Notes: a model not told the origin generated them from the sequence alone. Numbered from the stretch's first letter, positions 1-8,863 are shown. The stretch is DNA of 64,000 nt from Pseudoxanthomonas sacheonensis (GCF_010093305.1 NZ_PDWS01000021.1:1-64000), one strand, 5' to 3'. A program made the numbers and translations.

Positions 1-186
1 GGGCATGGGAGGGTTCCTATGATCAGGTCCTGACTGTGAAAGCCGGGGTTTCGACTCTAACCCATGTGAGAACGGCGCTTGCAGAACAGGTGCGCTGTTC
101 GGCCATGTCGATTCCGGACCGGCCCGTTCGTCGCAATGGGAAAGGCGGCGGGCATGGGCCCTTCTCGCCCATCCACAGGAGGAGCC

Positions 187-327
187 ATGTCCCACATCGA
201 GAGTTGCCTGTCCGTTGAAAGCGTTCGATGCGGCGCGCTGCGTGCGAGCAGCGCTCAAACGCGGAACAGAACCCGTTCTGCGGTTACCATCGGCGCTTTC
301 GCGAATCAGGGAGCCATGCGCGCATGA
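187..327 (+). CDS. possible short leader ORF upstream of the MATE gene
   Basis: A 46-codon ORF starts at ATG 187 directly behind a strong Shine-Dalgarno (AGGAGG just upstream). Its stop TGA (325-327) overlaps the ATG of the MATE gene (324) as ATGA. It is rich in Arg, Ser and Ala and resembles no family I know. The ribosome site and the stop/start overlap suggest either a translated leader that couples or attenuates expression of the exporter, or chance. Positions 1-186 hold nothing else I can assign. Confidence 0.3.
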   Translation: MSHIESCLSVESVRCGALRASSAQTRNRTRSAVTIGAFANQGAMRA

Positions 328-1772
328 GTACCGAACCGCAATCCACCGGCCAGATCGAAGCCAGCGCTGCGGAGGCGCCAGCGCCCGCGCAATCGCTGTG
401 GGCGGAATTGCGCGACGCGATCCGCGGCACCAATGCGGACTACACCAAGATTCCGATGCGCAAGGCGGTGTTCCTGCTCGCCGTGCCGATGGTGCTGGAG
501 CTGGTGCTGGAATCCACCTTCGCGGTGGTGGACATCTTCTTCGTCGCCAAGCTGGGCCCGTCCGCGGTGGCCACAGTGGGGCTTACCGAAAGCCTGCTGT
601 TCCTGCTCTACGCCATCGCCATGGGGCTGGCGATGTCGGTCACGGCGGTGGTCGCGCGGCGCATCGGCGAAGGCAACCGCGAGGGAGCGGCGGTGGCCGC
701 AGTGCAGGCGATCGGGGTCGCGGTGCTGCTGGCGGTGCCGTTCGCGGTGGCGGGAATTTTCTTCGCCAAGGACCTGCTGCGCCTGATGGGCGCCGACCCC
801 TGGACGCTGGAGCACGGCTATCCCTACATGCAATGGATGCTGGGCGGCAACGTGGTGATCATCCTGCTGTTCGTGATCAACGCGATCTTCCGCGGCGCTG
901 GCGATGCGGCCATCGCCATGCGCGTGCTGTGGCTGGCCAATGGCCTGAACATCCTGCTGTGCCCGCTGCTGATCTTCGGCATCGGCCCGTTCCCCGAGAT
1001 GGGCATCGAGGGCGCCGCCCTGGCCACCGTCATCGGCCGCGGAACGGGTGTGCTGTATCAGTTGTGGGTCCTGTTCCGCGGCGGCAAGCACATCCGCGTG
1101 GCGGCCTCGCAACTGGCCTGGCACGGCGCGATCATGTGGAACATCGTGCGCACCTCGCTGGGCGGCATCGGCCAGATGATCGTGGCGATGACTTCGTGGA
1201 TCTTCCTGATGCGCATCCTGGCCGGTATCGGCAGCGAGGCGGTGGCCGGCGCGACCATCGCCATCCGCATCATGATGTTCACGCTGATGCCGGCCTGGGG
1301 CATGTCCAATGCCGCAGCCACCCTGGTGGGGCAGAATCTGGGCGCCGGCCAGCCGGGCCGCGCGGAAGCATCGGTATGGCGGATCGGCTGGTACAACATG
1401 GCGTTCACGCTGCTGATCTCCGTGTTGTTCTTCTTCCTGCACGACCGCCTGATCGCCATCTTCACCGACGATGCGCAGGTGATCGACATCGGCGGCCAAT
1501 GGCTGCGGATCTTGTCGTATTCGTATTTCGTCTACGGCTGGTGGATGGTCGCGGTGCAGGCTTTCAATGGCGCCGGCGACACGGTCACGCCCACCAAGAT
1601 CAACGTGGTGTTTTTCTGGTTGCTTCAGATTCCTCTGTCCTACGTCCTGGCCATCACCCTGGGCTGGCAGCACACGGGCGTTTTCTGGGGCGTGTTCGTT
1701 TCCGAGACGTCGGTGGGCCTGTTCACTCTGTGGTTGTTTTCGCGTGGCAGATGGAAGACGGCGCAGGTGTAG
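324..1772 (+). CDS. MATE family efflux transporter
   Basis: Multidrug and toxin extrusion (NorM/DinF-like) inner-membrane antiporter, 482 aa, the usual family length. A soluble N-terminal tail of about 45 residues precedes a first helix beginning around FLLAVPMVLELVLESTF, and the rest is two repeated blocks of six predicted hydrophobic segments. These proteins export cationic drugs or metabolites using Na+ or H+ gradients; the substrate cannot be read from sequence. ATG 324 is chosen because AGGGAG lies 10 nt upstream; a longer frame from 228 adds an Arg/Cys-rich, non-membrane extension. It overlaps a possible short leader ORF at its start. The next gene is convergent. Confidence 0.9.
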   Translation: MSTEPQSTGQIEASAAEAPAPAQSLWAELRDAIRGTNADYTKIPMRKAVFLLAVPMVLELVLESTFAVVDIFFVAKLGPSAVATVGLTESLLFLLYAIAMGLAMSVTAVVARRIGEGNREGAAVAAVQAIGVAVLLAVPFAVAGIFFAKDLLRLMGADPWTLEHGYPYMQWMLGGNVVIILLFVINAIFRGAGDAAIAMRVLWLANGLNILLCPLLIFGIGPFPEMGIEGAALATVIGRGTGVLYQLWVLFRGGKHIRVAASQLAWHGAIMWNIVRTSLGGIGQMIVAMTSWIFLMRILAGIGSEAVAGATIAIRIMMFTLMPAWGMSNAAATLVGQNLGAGQPGRAEASVWRIGWYNMAFTLLISVLFFFLHDRLIAIFTDDAQVIDIGGQWLRILSYSYFVYGWWMVAVQAFNGAGDTVTPTKINVVFFWLLQIPLSYVLAITLGWQHTGVFWGVFVSETSVGLFTLWLFSRGRWKTAQV

Positions 1773-1787
1773 GCTTGGGGTTCATTC

Positions 1788-1805
1788 GGCGGGCTTGAGC
1801 CCGCC
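1788..1805. terminator. GC-rich hairpin between convergent genes
   Basis: GGCGGGC-TTGA-GCCCGCC forms a perfect 7-bp stem just after the MATE stop and before the convergent DUF1615 gene. No T-run follows, so it may be a bidirectional terminator or a small intergenic repeat. Confidence 0.4.
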
Positions 1806-1832
1806 CTATGTACGAATGGCCTGGAACTTCCC

Positions 1833-2960
1833 TTACCGCCGCATGCAGCGCTGGTAACGCTCGTCCACCCGTGTGGCGAACCAGGCGGTGGTCAGTTCGC
1901 GGGTGATCTTGGGGCTTTCCAGTTTGATGCCCGGGATCATCGCGCGCGGCAGCGGTTTGCGCTCGTGGGCTTCGGCCAGCGCGAAAACCCTGGCGTAGAG
2001 ATCGGTGTCGTCGAAATCCAAGCGGTCGCCGCGTTCCAGCGCATTGCGGATCGCCCGTTCGTCCAGGCCCAGTTGTCTGCTCAGCGCGCGTACCGCCGAT
2101 TCGGTCTTGCCGGGACTGTCCATGCGCGCGCCGGGTCGCAGCAGATCGCCATCCAGTGCAAGCGGAATGCCCGAGGCCAGGCTGACCGCGTTCTGGAACG
2201 CCGCATTGCGGCTGGCGTACCAGCCGGCGTTGTAGTCGGCGAAACGGTGCAGCTTGCGCGTGTAAGGCGTGCGGTAGCCCAGCAGATGGGCGATGCCGAA
2301 ATACAGGCCTCCGCGGCGGGTGAACGCTTCGTCACGGATCGAACCGTCGATGGGGTAGGGGTAGTCGGCGGCGTGGGATTCGGCGAAGGCGATGCTCACC
2401 TGCATCGGTCCGGCGGTCTGTACCGGGTTCATGTCCGCGAACAGGCGCTTGCCCAGCGGCACGCGGCCGATCATGTCTTCATAGATCTCGCTGAGCTGGC
2501 GTTCGGTGCGCGCGGCTTGCAAGCGTTGCGCATACGACCTGCCGTCGGACGATTTGAAGTTGAGCGCAGCGTCCACCAGGAATTTGGGAATGTGCTTGGA
2601 AGCCGCACGACGGTCGATCTCGCCGCGCGCTATTTTCGGCAGGCCGGCCACGACGGGATCGGCCCGATAGCCCGATTCCTGTTCGGTCACGGCGAGCACC
2701 GCGCAGATGTTCTCGCTATTGGGCTCGATGCGTTGGGCGGCGAATGCGCTCTGGATATCGGCCGCCCAGCCGGCCCGGTCCGTGACCGCCGGGATCCGTC
2801 GCGCAATCTCGGCGCGCACATCGACGGGGCGTTGTCCTGGTTGCAGCGGCCCTTGCGTCGCGCAGGCGGTCAGCAGGATGGGCAACAGGTATGCCATGCG
2901 CCGTAATAGGCATGGCCTCCAATTGCTTGGCGAAGTGGATACAACCGTGTGTGTGGGCAT
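1833..2960 (-). CDS. DUF1615 domain lipoprotein
   Basis: About 375 aa, matching the DUF1615 family of Gram-negative lipoproteins of unknown function. A lipobox (LLTAC) follows an Arg-Arg pair, so export by signal peptidase II and lipidation are likely. The mature part contains features that suggest a lysozyme or transglycosylase-like fold (EQESGYRADP near the N terminus, then GPMQVSIAFAES), but catalysis is not shown. ATG 2897 would leave only 11 residues without positive charge before the lipobox Cys, so the start at 2960, which includes the Arg-Arg, is preferred; 2975/2978 are also possible. It is convergent with the MATE gene. Confidence 0.8.
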   Translation of the reverse strand: MPTHTVVSTSPSNWRPCLLRRMAYLLPILLTACATQGPLQPGQRPVDVRAEIARRIPAVTDRAGWAADIQSAFAAQRIEPNSENICAVLAVTEQESGYRADPVVAGLPKIARGEIDRRAASKHIPKFLVDAALNFKSSDGRSYAQRLQAARTERQLSEIYEDMIGRVPLGKRLFADMNPVQTAGPMQVSIAFAESHAADYPYPIDGSIRDEAFTRRGGLYFGIAHLLGYRTPYTRKLHRFADYNAGWYASRNAAFQNAVSLASGIPLALDGDLLRPGARMDSPGKTESAVRALSRQLGLDERAIRNALERGDRLDFDDTDLYARVFALAEAHERKPLPRAMIPGIKLESPKITRELTTAWFATRVDERYQRCMRR

Positions 2961-3279
2961 TGGGTGCGACTGCATCATCGGTAATTTCCGCTCGTGCCGG
3001 CAGCATACGATCGACTTTGCATTCACGCCATGCCAGCGCCCCCTCTTTGCAAAAGAAAGCACGCTAGTGCCCCCTTTGAAAAAGGGGGCGGGCGGCCGCG
3101 AAGCGGACGACGGGGGATTTGCTTTTCGCGCGAAGAGCAAATCCCCCACAAGCCGCTGTCGCGTCTTGTCGCCCCCTTTTGCAAAGGGGGCAGGCATGGA
3201 CGCCGGCTTACGGTGGCACCGGTAAAGTCGTATCGCCTTCATTCCCCGGAACTGAGTTCGGGGTCCGGATGCCGCATTC
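2961..3279. other. intergenic region with a compound repeat
   Basis: No coding sequence is supported here. The region holds the compound inverted repeat at 3069-3191 and the upstream region of the DUF1615 lipoprotein. Short ORFs in other frames read through the repeat and look spurious. Confidence 0.6.
3069..3191. repeat. compound palindromic intergenic repeat
   Basis: Three hairpins occur in a row: GCCCCCTTT/AAAGGGGGC (3069-3089), an inner pair GGGGGATTTGC / GCAAATCCCCC around 3112-3149, and GCCCCCTTTTGCAAAGGGGGC (3171-3191). The outer hairpins are nearly identical, so the whole unit is itself a symmetrical mobile-type repeat (REP/MITE-like). No ORF is needed to explain it. Confidence 0.75.
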
Positions 3280-3726
3280 TCAGTCCGGAATTTCGGCTTC
3301 CACCAATTTCCCCAACAATACCAGCGACTCCTGCCAGCCCAGATAGCACTGTTCGGCCGGGATGACCTCGGGGATGCCTTCCTGCACGACATGCAGTTCG
3401 GTACCGCAAGACACTTCGGTCAGCGAGATGGTGGTCTGCATTTCGCCGGGGAGGTTGGGATCGTCGAAGCGGTCGCTGTAGCGGATAAGCCGGTTCGGCG
3501 TCAGTTCCTGATAGGTGCCGCCGAAGCTGTGGCTGTTGCCCGTGGAGAAATTGGTGAACGACATCTTGTAGGTTCCGCCGACCTGCGCGTCCAGGTGATG
3601 GACCTTGCAGGTGAAGCCGTTGGGCGGAAGCCATTTGGCCAATGCATCCGCATCCAGGAAGGCGCGATAGAGGCGCTCGGGCGTGGTTCGCAGTACACGG
3701 TGCAGCCTTACGGTATTGGCGGTCAT
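3280..3726 (-). CDS. SRPBCC (AHSA1-like) domain protein
   Basis: 148-aa cytoplasmic protein of the START/Bet v1-like SRPBCC superfamily, the AHSA1/polyketide-cyclase type. Typical marks are the N-terminal V..TTPERLYRAFLDADALAKWLPP stretch, the central VGGTYKMSFTN strand, and the C-terminal W.ESL..L..L.E helix. The fold binds hydrophobic ligands in a deep cavity; its substrate is unknown. ATG 3726 gives the standard family length; upstream in-frame codons add an unconserved extension. It is divergent from the beta-propeller gene at 3931. Confidence 0.85.
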   Translation of the reverse strand: MTANTVRLHRVLRTTPERLYRAFLDADALAKWLPPNGFTCKVHHLDAQVGGTYKMSFTNFSTGNSHSFGGTYQELTPNRLIRYSDRFDDPNLPGEMQTTISLTEVSCGTELHVVQEGIPEVIPAEQCYLGWQESLVLLGKLVEAEIPD

Positions 3727-3930
3727 ATCGGATTCTCTCGTTTGCAGAGGAAAGCCCTCTGTCTCCACGACGACCGGGCGTGCCCGGAATCGACAAAGGC
3801 CGATCATCGCATCGCGAGGGACGGTCGGCTTTATTTTCGTTCAACCCTGGTTTGTGGAATATTCACTTCACGCCTTCCGCGTGCGTCTCCAATATCGTCG
3901 CTTTCCGATCCGGCTCGAGGGAGCGAAAGT

Positions 3931-4788
3931 ATGTCGCTGCAGTCCGTTTCCGCTTCGGCAATGGTCCTGGGTTTTCTGCTGGCCGCGGCGGCCGCGCCCG
4001 AGCGTTGGACGCCGGCGGAGATTTCGACCGATCTGTACGAATCGTCGCCGACGCTGTCGCCCGACGGCCGCGAACTGTTCTTCTTCCGCGCCGACCGCCA
4101 GTTCGACCATTGCCGCCTGCTGTCCACGCGCTGCGTAGGCGGCCACTGGACGGCGCCTACCGAGCCCGCCTTCGCCGCCACACCGGGCGTGCTCGAAACC
4201 GATCCGGCCTTCAGTCCGGATGGCCGCCGCCTCTATTACGGCACCGACCGGCACCGCAAGGACGATCTGGATATCTGGAAGGTCGAACGCACCGCCGATG
4301 GCGAGTGGGGCGCGCCGACCCGCTTGCCGGAACCGGTCAATTCGACCCACAGCGAATTGTTGCCGCGCGAACTGGCCGATGGCCGTCTGTTGTTCGGATC
4401 CAATCGGCCCGGCGAACCCGGTGGCCGCGACCTGTATCTGGCGACGCCGCAGGGCGACGGTGAATGGCGGGTGGAACCGCTGCCCGGCGGCGTGAACACT
4501 GCCGGCGACGAGTACGAGGCCGATATCTCGCTCGATGGCAGGGTGATGGTGGTGGTGGCCAATCGCGGCGAACGTTCGCATCTTTACCGCTACGAACGAG
4601 TGGACGGCCAATGGCGCGACCGGGGACAGGTGCCGGCGCGGCAGGACGTCTTCCAGGTCGGCCCGTTGCTGTCGCCCGACGGCAAGCGGCTGTTGTTCGC
4701 GCAGGCCGACGATCAGAAGTCGGGCGAGCTGTTCCTGGTCGATCTGGAGCCAGGCGCAGACTCCGCCTGGCCGCGCGTTTGCGATTGA
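3931..4788 (+). CDS. secreted TolB/PD40-type beta-propeller protein
   Basis: 285 aa with an N-terminal signal peptide (hydrophobic stretch ending AAAAAP near residue 22). The mature protein contains repeated WD40-like PD40 blades, each with an S(P/L)DGR motif: SPDGRELFF, SPDGRRLYY, SLDGRVMVV and SPDGKRLLF. Such propellers usually act in the periplasm as binding scaffolds. ATG 3931 follows GAGGGAG at good spacing. It is likely a single-gene unit facing away from the SRPBCC gene. Confidence 0.8.
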   Translation: MSLQSVSASAMVLGFLLAAAAAPERWTPAEISTDLYESSPTLSPDGRELFFFRADRQFDHCRLLSTRCVGGHWTAPTEPAFAATPGVLETDPAFSPDGRRLYYGTDRHRKDDLDIWKVERTADGEWGAPTRLPEPVNSTHSELLPRELADGRLLFGSNRPGEPGGRDLYLATPQGDGEWRVEPLPGGVNTAGDEYEADISLDGRVMVVVANRGERSHLYRYERVDGQWRDRGQVPARQDVFQVGPLLSPDGKRLLFAQADDQKSGELFLVDLEPGADSAWPRVCD

Positions 4789-5005
4789 ATTAGCGAAATC
4801 CGCAACCTTGCGCACGGCGGCTCGAGTCCGTCCGACGCGGGAGCGGAACTTGCCGCCAATGTGACGGTGCGCACAGTCGCATCTGGCAAATTCTCCTGTT
4901 CGGGTGCGCGGATGCGCCGGGAATGGCAAGCTGTGCATGCAAGGCCATGGCGGGGAAGCCGAACGGCCTGGCGTTTTTCGATGCCGCAACACACTGGGGA
5001 GTGTG

Positions 5006-5053
5006 ATGAAGCCAGGATTCCACTTACCGGCCGTCAGCCTGGCGGCCGGCTGA
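5006..5053 (+). CDS. possible 15-aa leader peptide
   Basis: ATG 5006 lies behind GGGGAG (4996-5001) and reads MKPGFHLPAVSLAAG followed by TGA at 5051-5053. That stop overlaps the ATG (5053) of the next gene as TGATG. The arrangement would allow translational coupling, but so short an ORF could occur by chance. Confidence 0.25.
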   Translation: MKPGFHLPAVSLAAG

Positions 5054-5652
5054 TGCGTATTGCTTTATTCGCGATCGCCCTGGCGGCCGCTGTGCCGGCT
5101 TGCGCCCAGACCATCAGCGAGAATTTCGATCGCATCAGCGGCGAGCGCACTGTCGCCTACACTGCCGACGGCAGCATGGACACGAGCATGCCGGTCTTCA
5201 CCTTCGAAGCCATTCTCGTTGGCGATACGTCCTCGTCGACGATCACGCTGGCCTTCGTTTCGGCCGAGGAAGGGTCGGGTGCTTCCGCGTCGCGGTTCTC
5301 CGCATGCCACGACATCGACTGGCGAGTGGATGGCCAGCCCTTGTCCGCAGGACCAACGTCGTACCGCGGCAAAGTCGTGGACGGGGAAATGATCGAGCTG
5401 ATCGGCCAGAACGTCACCCCGCAATGGGCGAGCGCCGTCGGCAGCGCCCAGGACGTGCGTTACCGCGTTTGCCGGAACGAATACACTTTGACCAATAACG
5501 ACATCGAAGCTTTCGGAAGGATTGCCGCCAAGCTGAAAGGGGCGACGCTTCCGCCTTCCATGACCCGAGCGGATGCGCCTGCCGCTGCTCCCGCCAAGGG
5601 AGTGGAATACAAAGGCATGAACTGGCGCCCCAAGCACCCAGGATCGTTCTGA
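5053..5652 (+). CDS. secreted hypothetical protein
   Basis: 199 aa with a clear Sec signal peptide (MRIALFAIALAAAVPACAQ, cleavage after ACA or CAQ). I do not recognise a family. The mature protein is predicted mostly beta-rich with polar, acidic loops, has two cysteines outside the signal (ACHD and VCRNE) that could pair in the periplasm, and ends in an Ala/Pro-rich tail. The start at 5053 places the signal peptide correctly; the weak ribosome site is offset by the overlapping short ORF upstream. The next gene is a secreted GH16 enzyme on the same strand, 147 nt away. Confidence 0.65.
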   Translation: MRIALFAIALAAAVPACAQTISENFDRISGERTVAYTADGSMDTSMPVFTFEAILVGDTSSSTITLAFVSAEEGSGASASRFSACHDIDWRVDGQPLSAGPTSYRGKVVDGEMIELIGQNVTPQWASAVGSAQDVRYRVCRNEYTLTNNDIEAFGRIAAKLKGATLPPSMTRADAPAAAPAKGVEYKGMNWRPKHPGSF

Positions 5653-5799
5653 AATGATCGCGTTCTGCGCGAAGAATCGTTCGCTTTCCGTATCCGTCCC
5701 CGATTCCGTATAACCTTGTTCCGGCTCGCGCTGCCGGGATGCGTGCTCTCGTTTTCTTCCTCACACCTTCTTCGTTTGCAGAGACTCAGGAGACGCCCG

Positions 5800-6666
5800 A
5801 TGAAGCGAACAGACTTGATGCTCGGTGGATGGGGTCTGCTGATCGCATTGCAGGCAACCTCCTGTCTGGCGCAGCAGCAGGACAATTCCGTCGCTCCCGC
5901 TGCGCGATTGCCGCAAGCGACTGCGGAGACCTGGTCTTTCGAAGCGACTCCCGCATGGCAGGACGAGTTCGATTACACCGGCGCTCCGGACCCGGCCAAG
6001 TGGGGCTACGACATAGGCGGCCATGGGTGGGGGAACAACGAGCTGCAGTACTACACCGACAGCACCGGCAATGCGTTCGTCGCCGACGGCGTGCTGACCA
6101 TCGTCGCACGGAAGGAAAAGAAGGAAGGCCGCGACTACACCTCGGCCCGGGTGATCTCGAAAGGGAAGGGCGATTTCCTCTACGGGCGCTTCGAAATAAA
6201 AGCGAAGCTTCCCTCCGGCAAAGGCACCTGGCCGGCGTTGTGGATGCTGCCCACGGACCAGGCGTACGGTGGATGGCCGAAGTCGGGGGAGATAGACATC
6301 ATGGAGCATGTCGGCTTCGACCCGAACCGGGTGCATGTCACCACGCACACCGAAGCCTACTACTTCCAGATCAAAACGCAGAAGACCGCCACGAAAGTCA
6401 TCGACGGCGCCATGGACCGCTTCCATCTCTATCGCGTGGACTGGACGCCCGACGCGATCCGCGGCTATATCGACGATGCGCTGGTGTTCGAGTTCCCGAA
6501 CGAAGGCAAGGGCTACCGGGTGTGGCCCTTCGACAAGCGCTTCCACCTGTTGATGAATATCGCGGTCGGCGGCGACTGGGGCGGGCAAAAAGGCGTGGAC
6601 GACGGCAGCTTTCCCGCACGCATGCAGGTCGATTACGTCAGGGTCTACAGATTGATCGAGAAATAG
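5800..6666 (+). CDS. glycoside hydrolase family 16 (laminarinase-type)
   Basis: 288-aa exported endo-beta-glucanase of family GH16, probably acting on beta-1,3 or mixed-linkage glucans. It has an N-terminal signal peptide (cleavage near SCLA-QQ), then the jelly-roll catalytic domain from about residue 45. The active-site signature GEIDIMEHVG supplies the nucleophile Glu164, Asp166 and acid/base Glu169. The substrate-cleft stretch WPALWMLP and the C-terminal MQVDYVRVY strand are typical. ATG 5800 follows CAGGAGA. Extracellular glucanases fit the predatory or lytic habits of Lysobacter-like bacteria, but that is inference. Confidence 0.9.
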   Translation: MKRTDLMLGGWGLLIALQATSCLAQQQDNSVAPAARLPQATAETWSFEATPAWQDEFDYTGAPDPAKWGYDIGGHGWGNNELQYYTDSTGNAFVADGVLTIVARKEKKEGRDYTSARVISKGKGDFLYGRFEIKAKLPSGKGTWPALWMLPTDQAYGGWPKSGEIDIMEHVGFDPNRVHVTTHTEAYYFQIKTQKTATKVIDGAMDRFHLYRVDWTPDAIRGYIDDALVFEFPNEGKGYRVWPFDKRFHLLMNIAVGGDWGGQKGVDDGSFPARMQVDYVRVYRLIEK

Positions 6667-6706
6667 GGGTGGCCGGCGTAGCTTGAATATTGCCGCTCGC
6701 GGCCTT

Positions 6707-6739
6707 GGGCGAGCCGTTTCGGCCCGCCCGTTTCTTTCC
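6707..6739 (+). terminator. candidate terminator after GH16 gene
   Basis: An imperfect GC-rich stem (GGGCGAGCCG / CGGCCCGCCC) is followed by a T-rich tail, 40 nt after the GH16 stop and before the convergent DUF1428 gene. Confidence 0.4.
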
Positions 6740-6774
6740 GAAGCATTCCTATCGATTCGATCAGTGCTTGTCGA

Positions 6775-7146
6775 TCAGTGCTTGGTCTTGGGCCCGAGTT
6801 CGACCACCGGCGAGAAGCCGCCGAAGATCATGCGCGCGCCGTCGAACGGCATCGGATTCTGGTCGGGCGACAGTCTGGGGTCCTTCATCGCCTTCTCCAT
6901 GCCGACATCACGCGTGGCCTTATCGGGCCACTCGACCCACGAGAACACCACGGTTTCGTCTTCCTTCGCTTTCACGGCGCGGCGGAAATCCGTTTGCTTG
7001 CCGTCCTGCACGTCGTCCCCCCAGCACTCTAGGATGCGGGTGGCGCCGTGCTCCACGAAGACCGAATCTCCGTCTTTCGCATGCTGAATGAATTTCTGTT
7101 TGTTGGCGGTGGGTACCGCAATCACAAATCCGTCGATGTAGGGCAT
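6775..7146 (-). CDS. DUF1428 domain protein (YbaA-like)
   Basis: 123-aa cytoplasmic protein matching DUF1428, a dimeric ferredoxin-like alpha/beta-barrel family of unknown function. Family marks are the N-terminal MPYIDGFVIAVP, the central ILECWGDDVQDGKQTDFRRAVKA, and the FSWVEWPDKATRD stretch. ATG 7146 follows GGAGA; a longer frame from 7185 is not conserved. It is convergent with the GH16 gene. Confidence 0.88.
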   Translation of the reverse strand: MPYIDGFVIAVPTANKQKFIQHAKDGDSVFVEHGATRILECWGDDVQDGKQTDFRRAVKAKEDETVVFSWVEWPDKATRDVGMEKAMKDPRLSPDQNPMPFDGARMIFGGFSPVVELGPKTKH

Positions 7147-7466
7147 CTCTGGTCTCCTTCGCGCGGTTGGGGTGCCGCAGCCCAAGATGCGCTTGGCGAG
7201 GTTAATGCGGGGTCACAAAGACGTTCGCCTGGTGTTCCAAGCAGGGAAAACCCGTTGTCTCCGCGCAGGCGGGGATCCGGTGCCTTTCGTCCCGCAGCCG
7301 TACGGTTTGCGGAAAAAGCCCGGAGCCGATGGATCCCCGCCTACGCGGGGACGGCGATTCTGCTCCAGATCATCCGCAGAAAATACGATGTCTTCAGGCA
7401 AGCCGCCTTCCGACAGATCGTAAACAGGCTCTACCATGCGGGTTTCCGCAATTCGGAAACCGTTCG
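7147..7466. other. intergenic region with a repeat
   Basis: 320 nt between divergent DUF1428 and MOSC genes. It contains the inverted repeat at 7251-7356 and no supported ORF; promoters for both flanking genes should lie here. Confidence 0.6.
7251..7356. repeat. inverted-repeat intergenic element
   Basis: Arms CGCAGGCGGGGATCC (left) and GGATCCCCGCCTACGCG (right) are inverted around about 55 nt. The unit resembles the common CGTAGGCGGGGATCC-type repeats of many proteobacterial genomes. Confidence 0.65.
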
Positions 7467-8261
7467 ATGCAGCTCTCCGGCCTCTATCTCTACCCGATCA
7501 AGTCCTCCGCGCCGCTCGAGATGCGAACGGCGGTGGTGGAACCACGCGGCCTCCGGCACGACCGCCGCTGGATGGTGGTGGATGCGGAGGACCGCTTCCT
7601 CACCGGGCGGCAGCTGCCGCGCTTGACCTTGGTGCGCGCACAGCCGGGCCCACAGGGCCTTTCGCTGGATGCTCCCGGCATGCCGTCGCTGCAGGTCCCG
7701 TTTCCGCAAACCGAAGCGACCGTACCGGTCCACGTGTGGAAGAACGAAGTCGCCGCCAAGCGCGTAGACGCAGCCGCCGACGCGTGGCTGAGCGAATTCC
7801 TGCAACTGCCCGTGCATCTGGTGCATATGGACGCCGGCGTCGCCCGGCCGATGACCGACCCGCATTCTCGACCGGGCGATGAAGTCAGCTTCGCCGACGC
7901 TTTTCCTCTGTTGCTGATCTCACGCGCGGCACTGGATGGTTTGAACGCGCGGCTGGCCAAGCCCGTGTCCATGCTGCAGTTCCGCCCCAACCTGGTAGTG
8001 GATGGCGTGGCTGCGCATGCGGAGGATGGCTGGAAGCGCATCCGCATCGGCGAAGTGGAGTTCGAGGTGGCCAAGGCCTGCACGCGCTGCGTCTTCACCA
8101 CGGTCGATCCGGCGCGCGGCGAACGCGATCCGGACGGCGAGCCCCTGCGCACTCTGATCGGCTATCGCCGCACTCCCGAGGGCGTCACCTTCGGCCAGAA
8201 TCTCATCCCGCGCTCCCTGGGCAGCGTGCGCGTTGGCGATGCGGTGGAAGTGCTGGCCTGA
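7467..8261 (+). CDS. MOSC domain protein
   Basis: 264 aa with an N-terminal MOSC beta-barrel (about 1-110: LYLYPIKS..., RHDRRWMVVDAEDRFLTGRQ) and a C-terminal MOSC domain with the CTRCVFTTVDPARG.RDPDGEPLRTL.GYR signature. MOSC proteins (YcbX/mARC type) bind molybdenum cofactor, with the conserved Cys in CTRC as Mo ligand, and reduce N-hydroxylated compounds. No C-terminal ferredoxin domain is present, so it is the short form. ATG 7467 gives the conserved N terminus. Confidence 0.9.
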   Translation: MQLSGLYLYPIKSSAPLEMRTAVVEPRGLRHDRRWMVVDAEDRFLTGRQLPRLTLVRAQPGPQGLSLDAPGMPSLQVPFPQTEATVPVHVWKNEVAAKRVDAAADAWLSEFLQLPVHLVHMDAGVARPMTDPHSRPGDEVSFADAFPLLLISRAALDGLNARLAKPVSMLQFRPNLVVDGVAAHAEDGWKRIRIGEVEFEVAKACTRCVFTTVDPARGERDPDGEPLRTLIGYRRTPEGVTFGQNLIPRSLGSVRVGDAVEVLA

Positions 8262-8275
8262 GTCGATGCGTCGGG

Positions 8276-8863
8276 TCAGAGATATTGCCTTCTCGGCGAT
8301 CGTCTCGATATGCGGTACACGCTCGCCGGCGGGACATTCAACAGGGTGCGGCCGATGCGCGTGGCTTTGAGGCCTAGCCGGTCGAGTATGCGATGCGGCA
8401 CGGGGCAATTCGGTCCGTAGGTGAACTGATAGAAAGAAGCGCCCGGGCGCATCGAATCGAAAGTGCCGGAAAGGATGGCCATGACTTTTCTTTGACTCAT
8501 GGAAAGCAGCGGCAGGCCGCTCACCACGCCGCCGACGACCCTGTCTTCTAAAAGTCCCGACCTGGCCAGCCGTGCCGCATCCGCATGGTGGACATGCGCT
8601 GCGGGAAAGCGCAGACGGAGCAGGTTGGCGAAACCGGAATCGTGCTCGATCAGGGTGAGATCGCATTCGCGCAAACCCTGCGCCAGCAATGCCCGGGTAA
8701 AGACGCCGGTACCAGGGCCCAGTTCCAGAACGGGTCCGCTTTCGGCGGACAGCTCCTTGGTCATCAAGCCTGCCAGAGCGCTGCCTGACGGCGCGACCGC
8801 AGCCACCCGCAGAGGATTCGAGATCCAGATGCGGAAGAAGGTGAAGGTGTCCATGGCTGTCAT
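8276..8863 (-). CDS. class I SAM-dependent methyltransferase
   Basis: 195 aa. The SAM-binding motif I reads VLELGPGTGVFTRALL, followed by an acidic residue at the end of strand 2 (TLIEHD) and the motif IV-like GGVVSGLPLL. It resembles the phospholipid N-methyltransferase / rRNA adenine dimethylase-like group found in many bacteria (PmtA-like), so a lipid substrate is plausible but unproven. The start overlaps the stop of the upstream SDR gene as ATGA (8860-8863), which implies an operon and translational coupling. Confidence 0.8.
   Translation of the reverse strand: MTAMDTFTFFRIWISNPLRVAAVAPSGSALAGLMTKELSAESGPVLELGPGTGVFTRALLAQGLRECDLTLIEHDSGFANLLRLRFPAAHVHHADAARLARSGLLEDRVVGGVVSGLPLLSMSQRKVMAILSGTFDSMRPGASFYQFTYGPNCPVPHRILDRLGLKATRIGRTLLNVPPASVYRISRRSPRRQYL

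Noticed and set aside
306..1673. Long reverse-strand ORF opposite the MATE gene
   Set aside because: Composition is Gln/His/Arg-rich as expected for the complement of a GC-rich membrane protein gene; no domain is recognisable.
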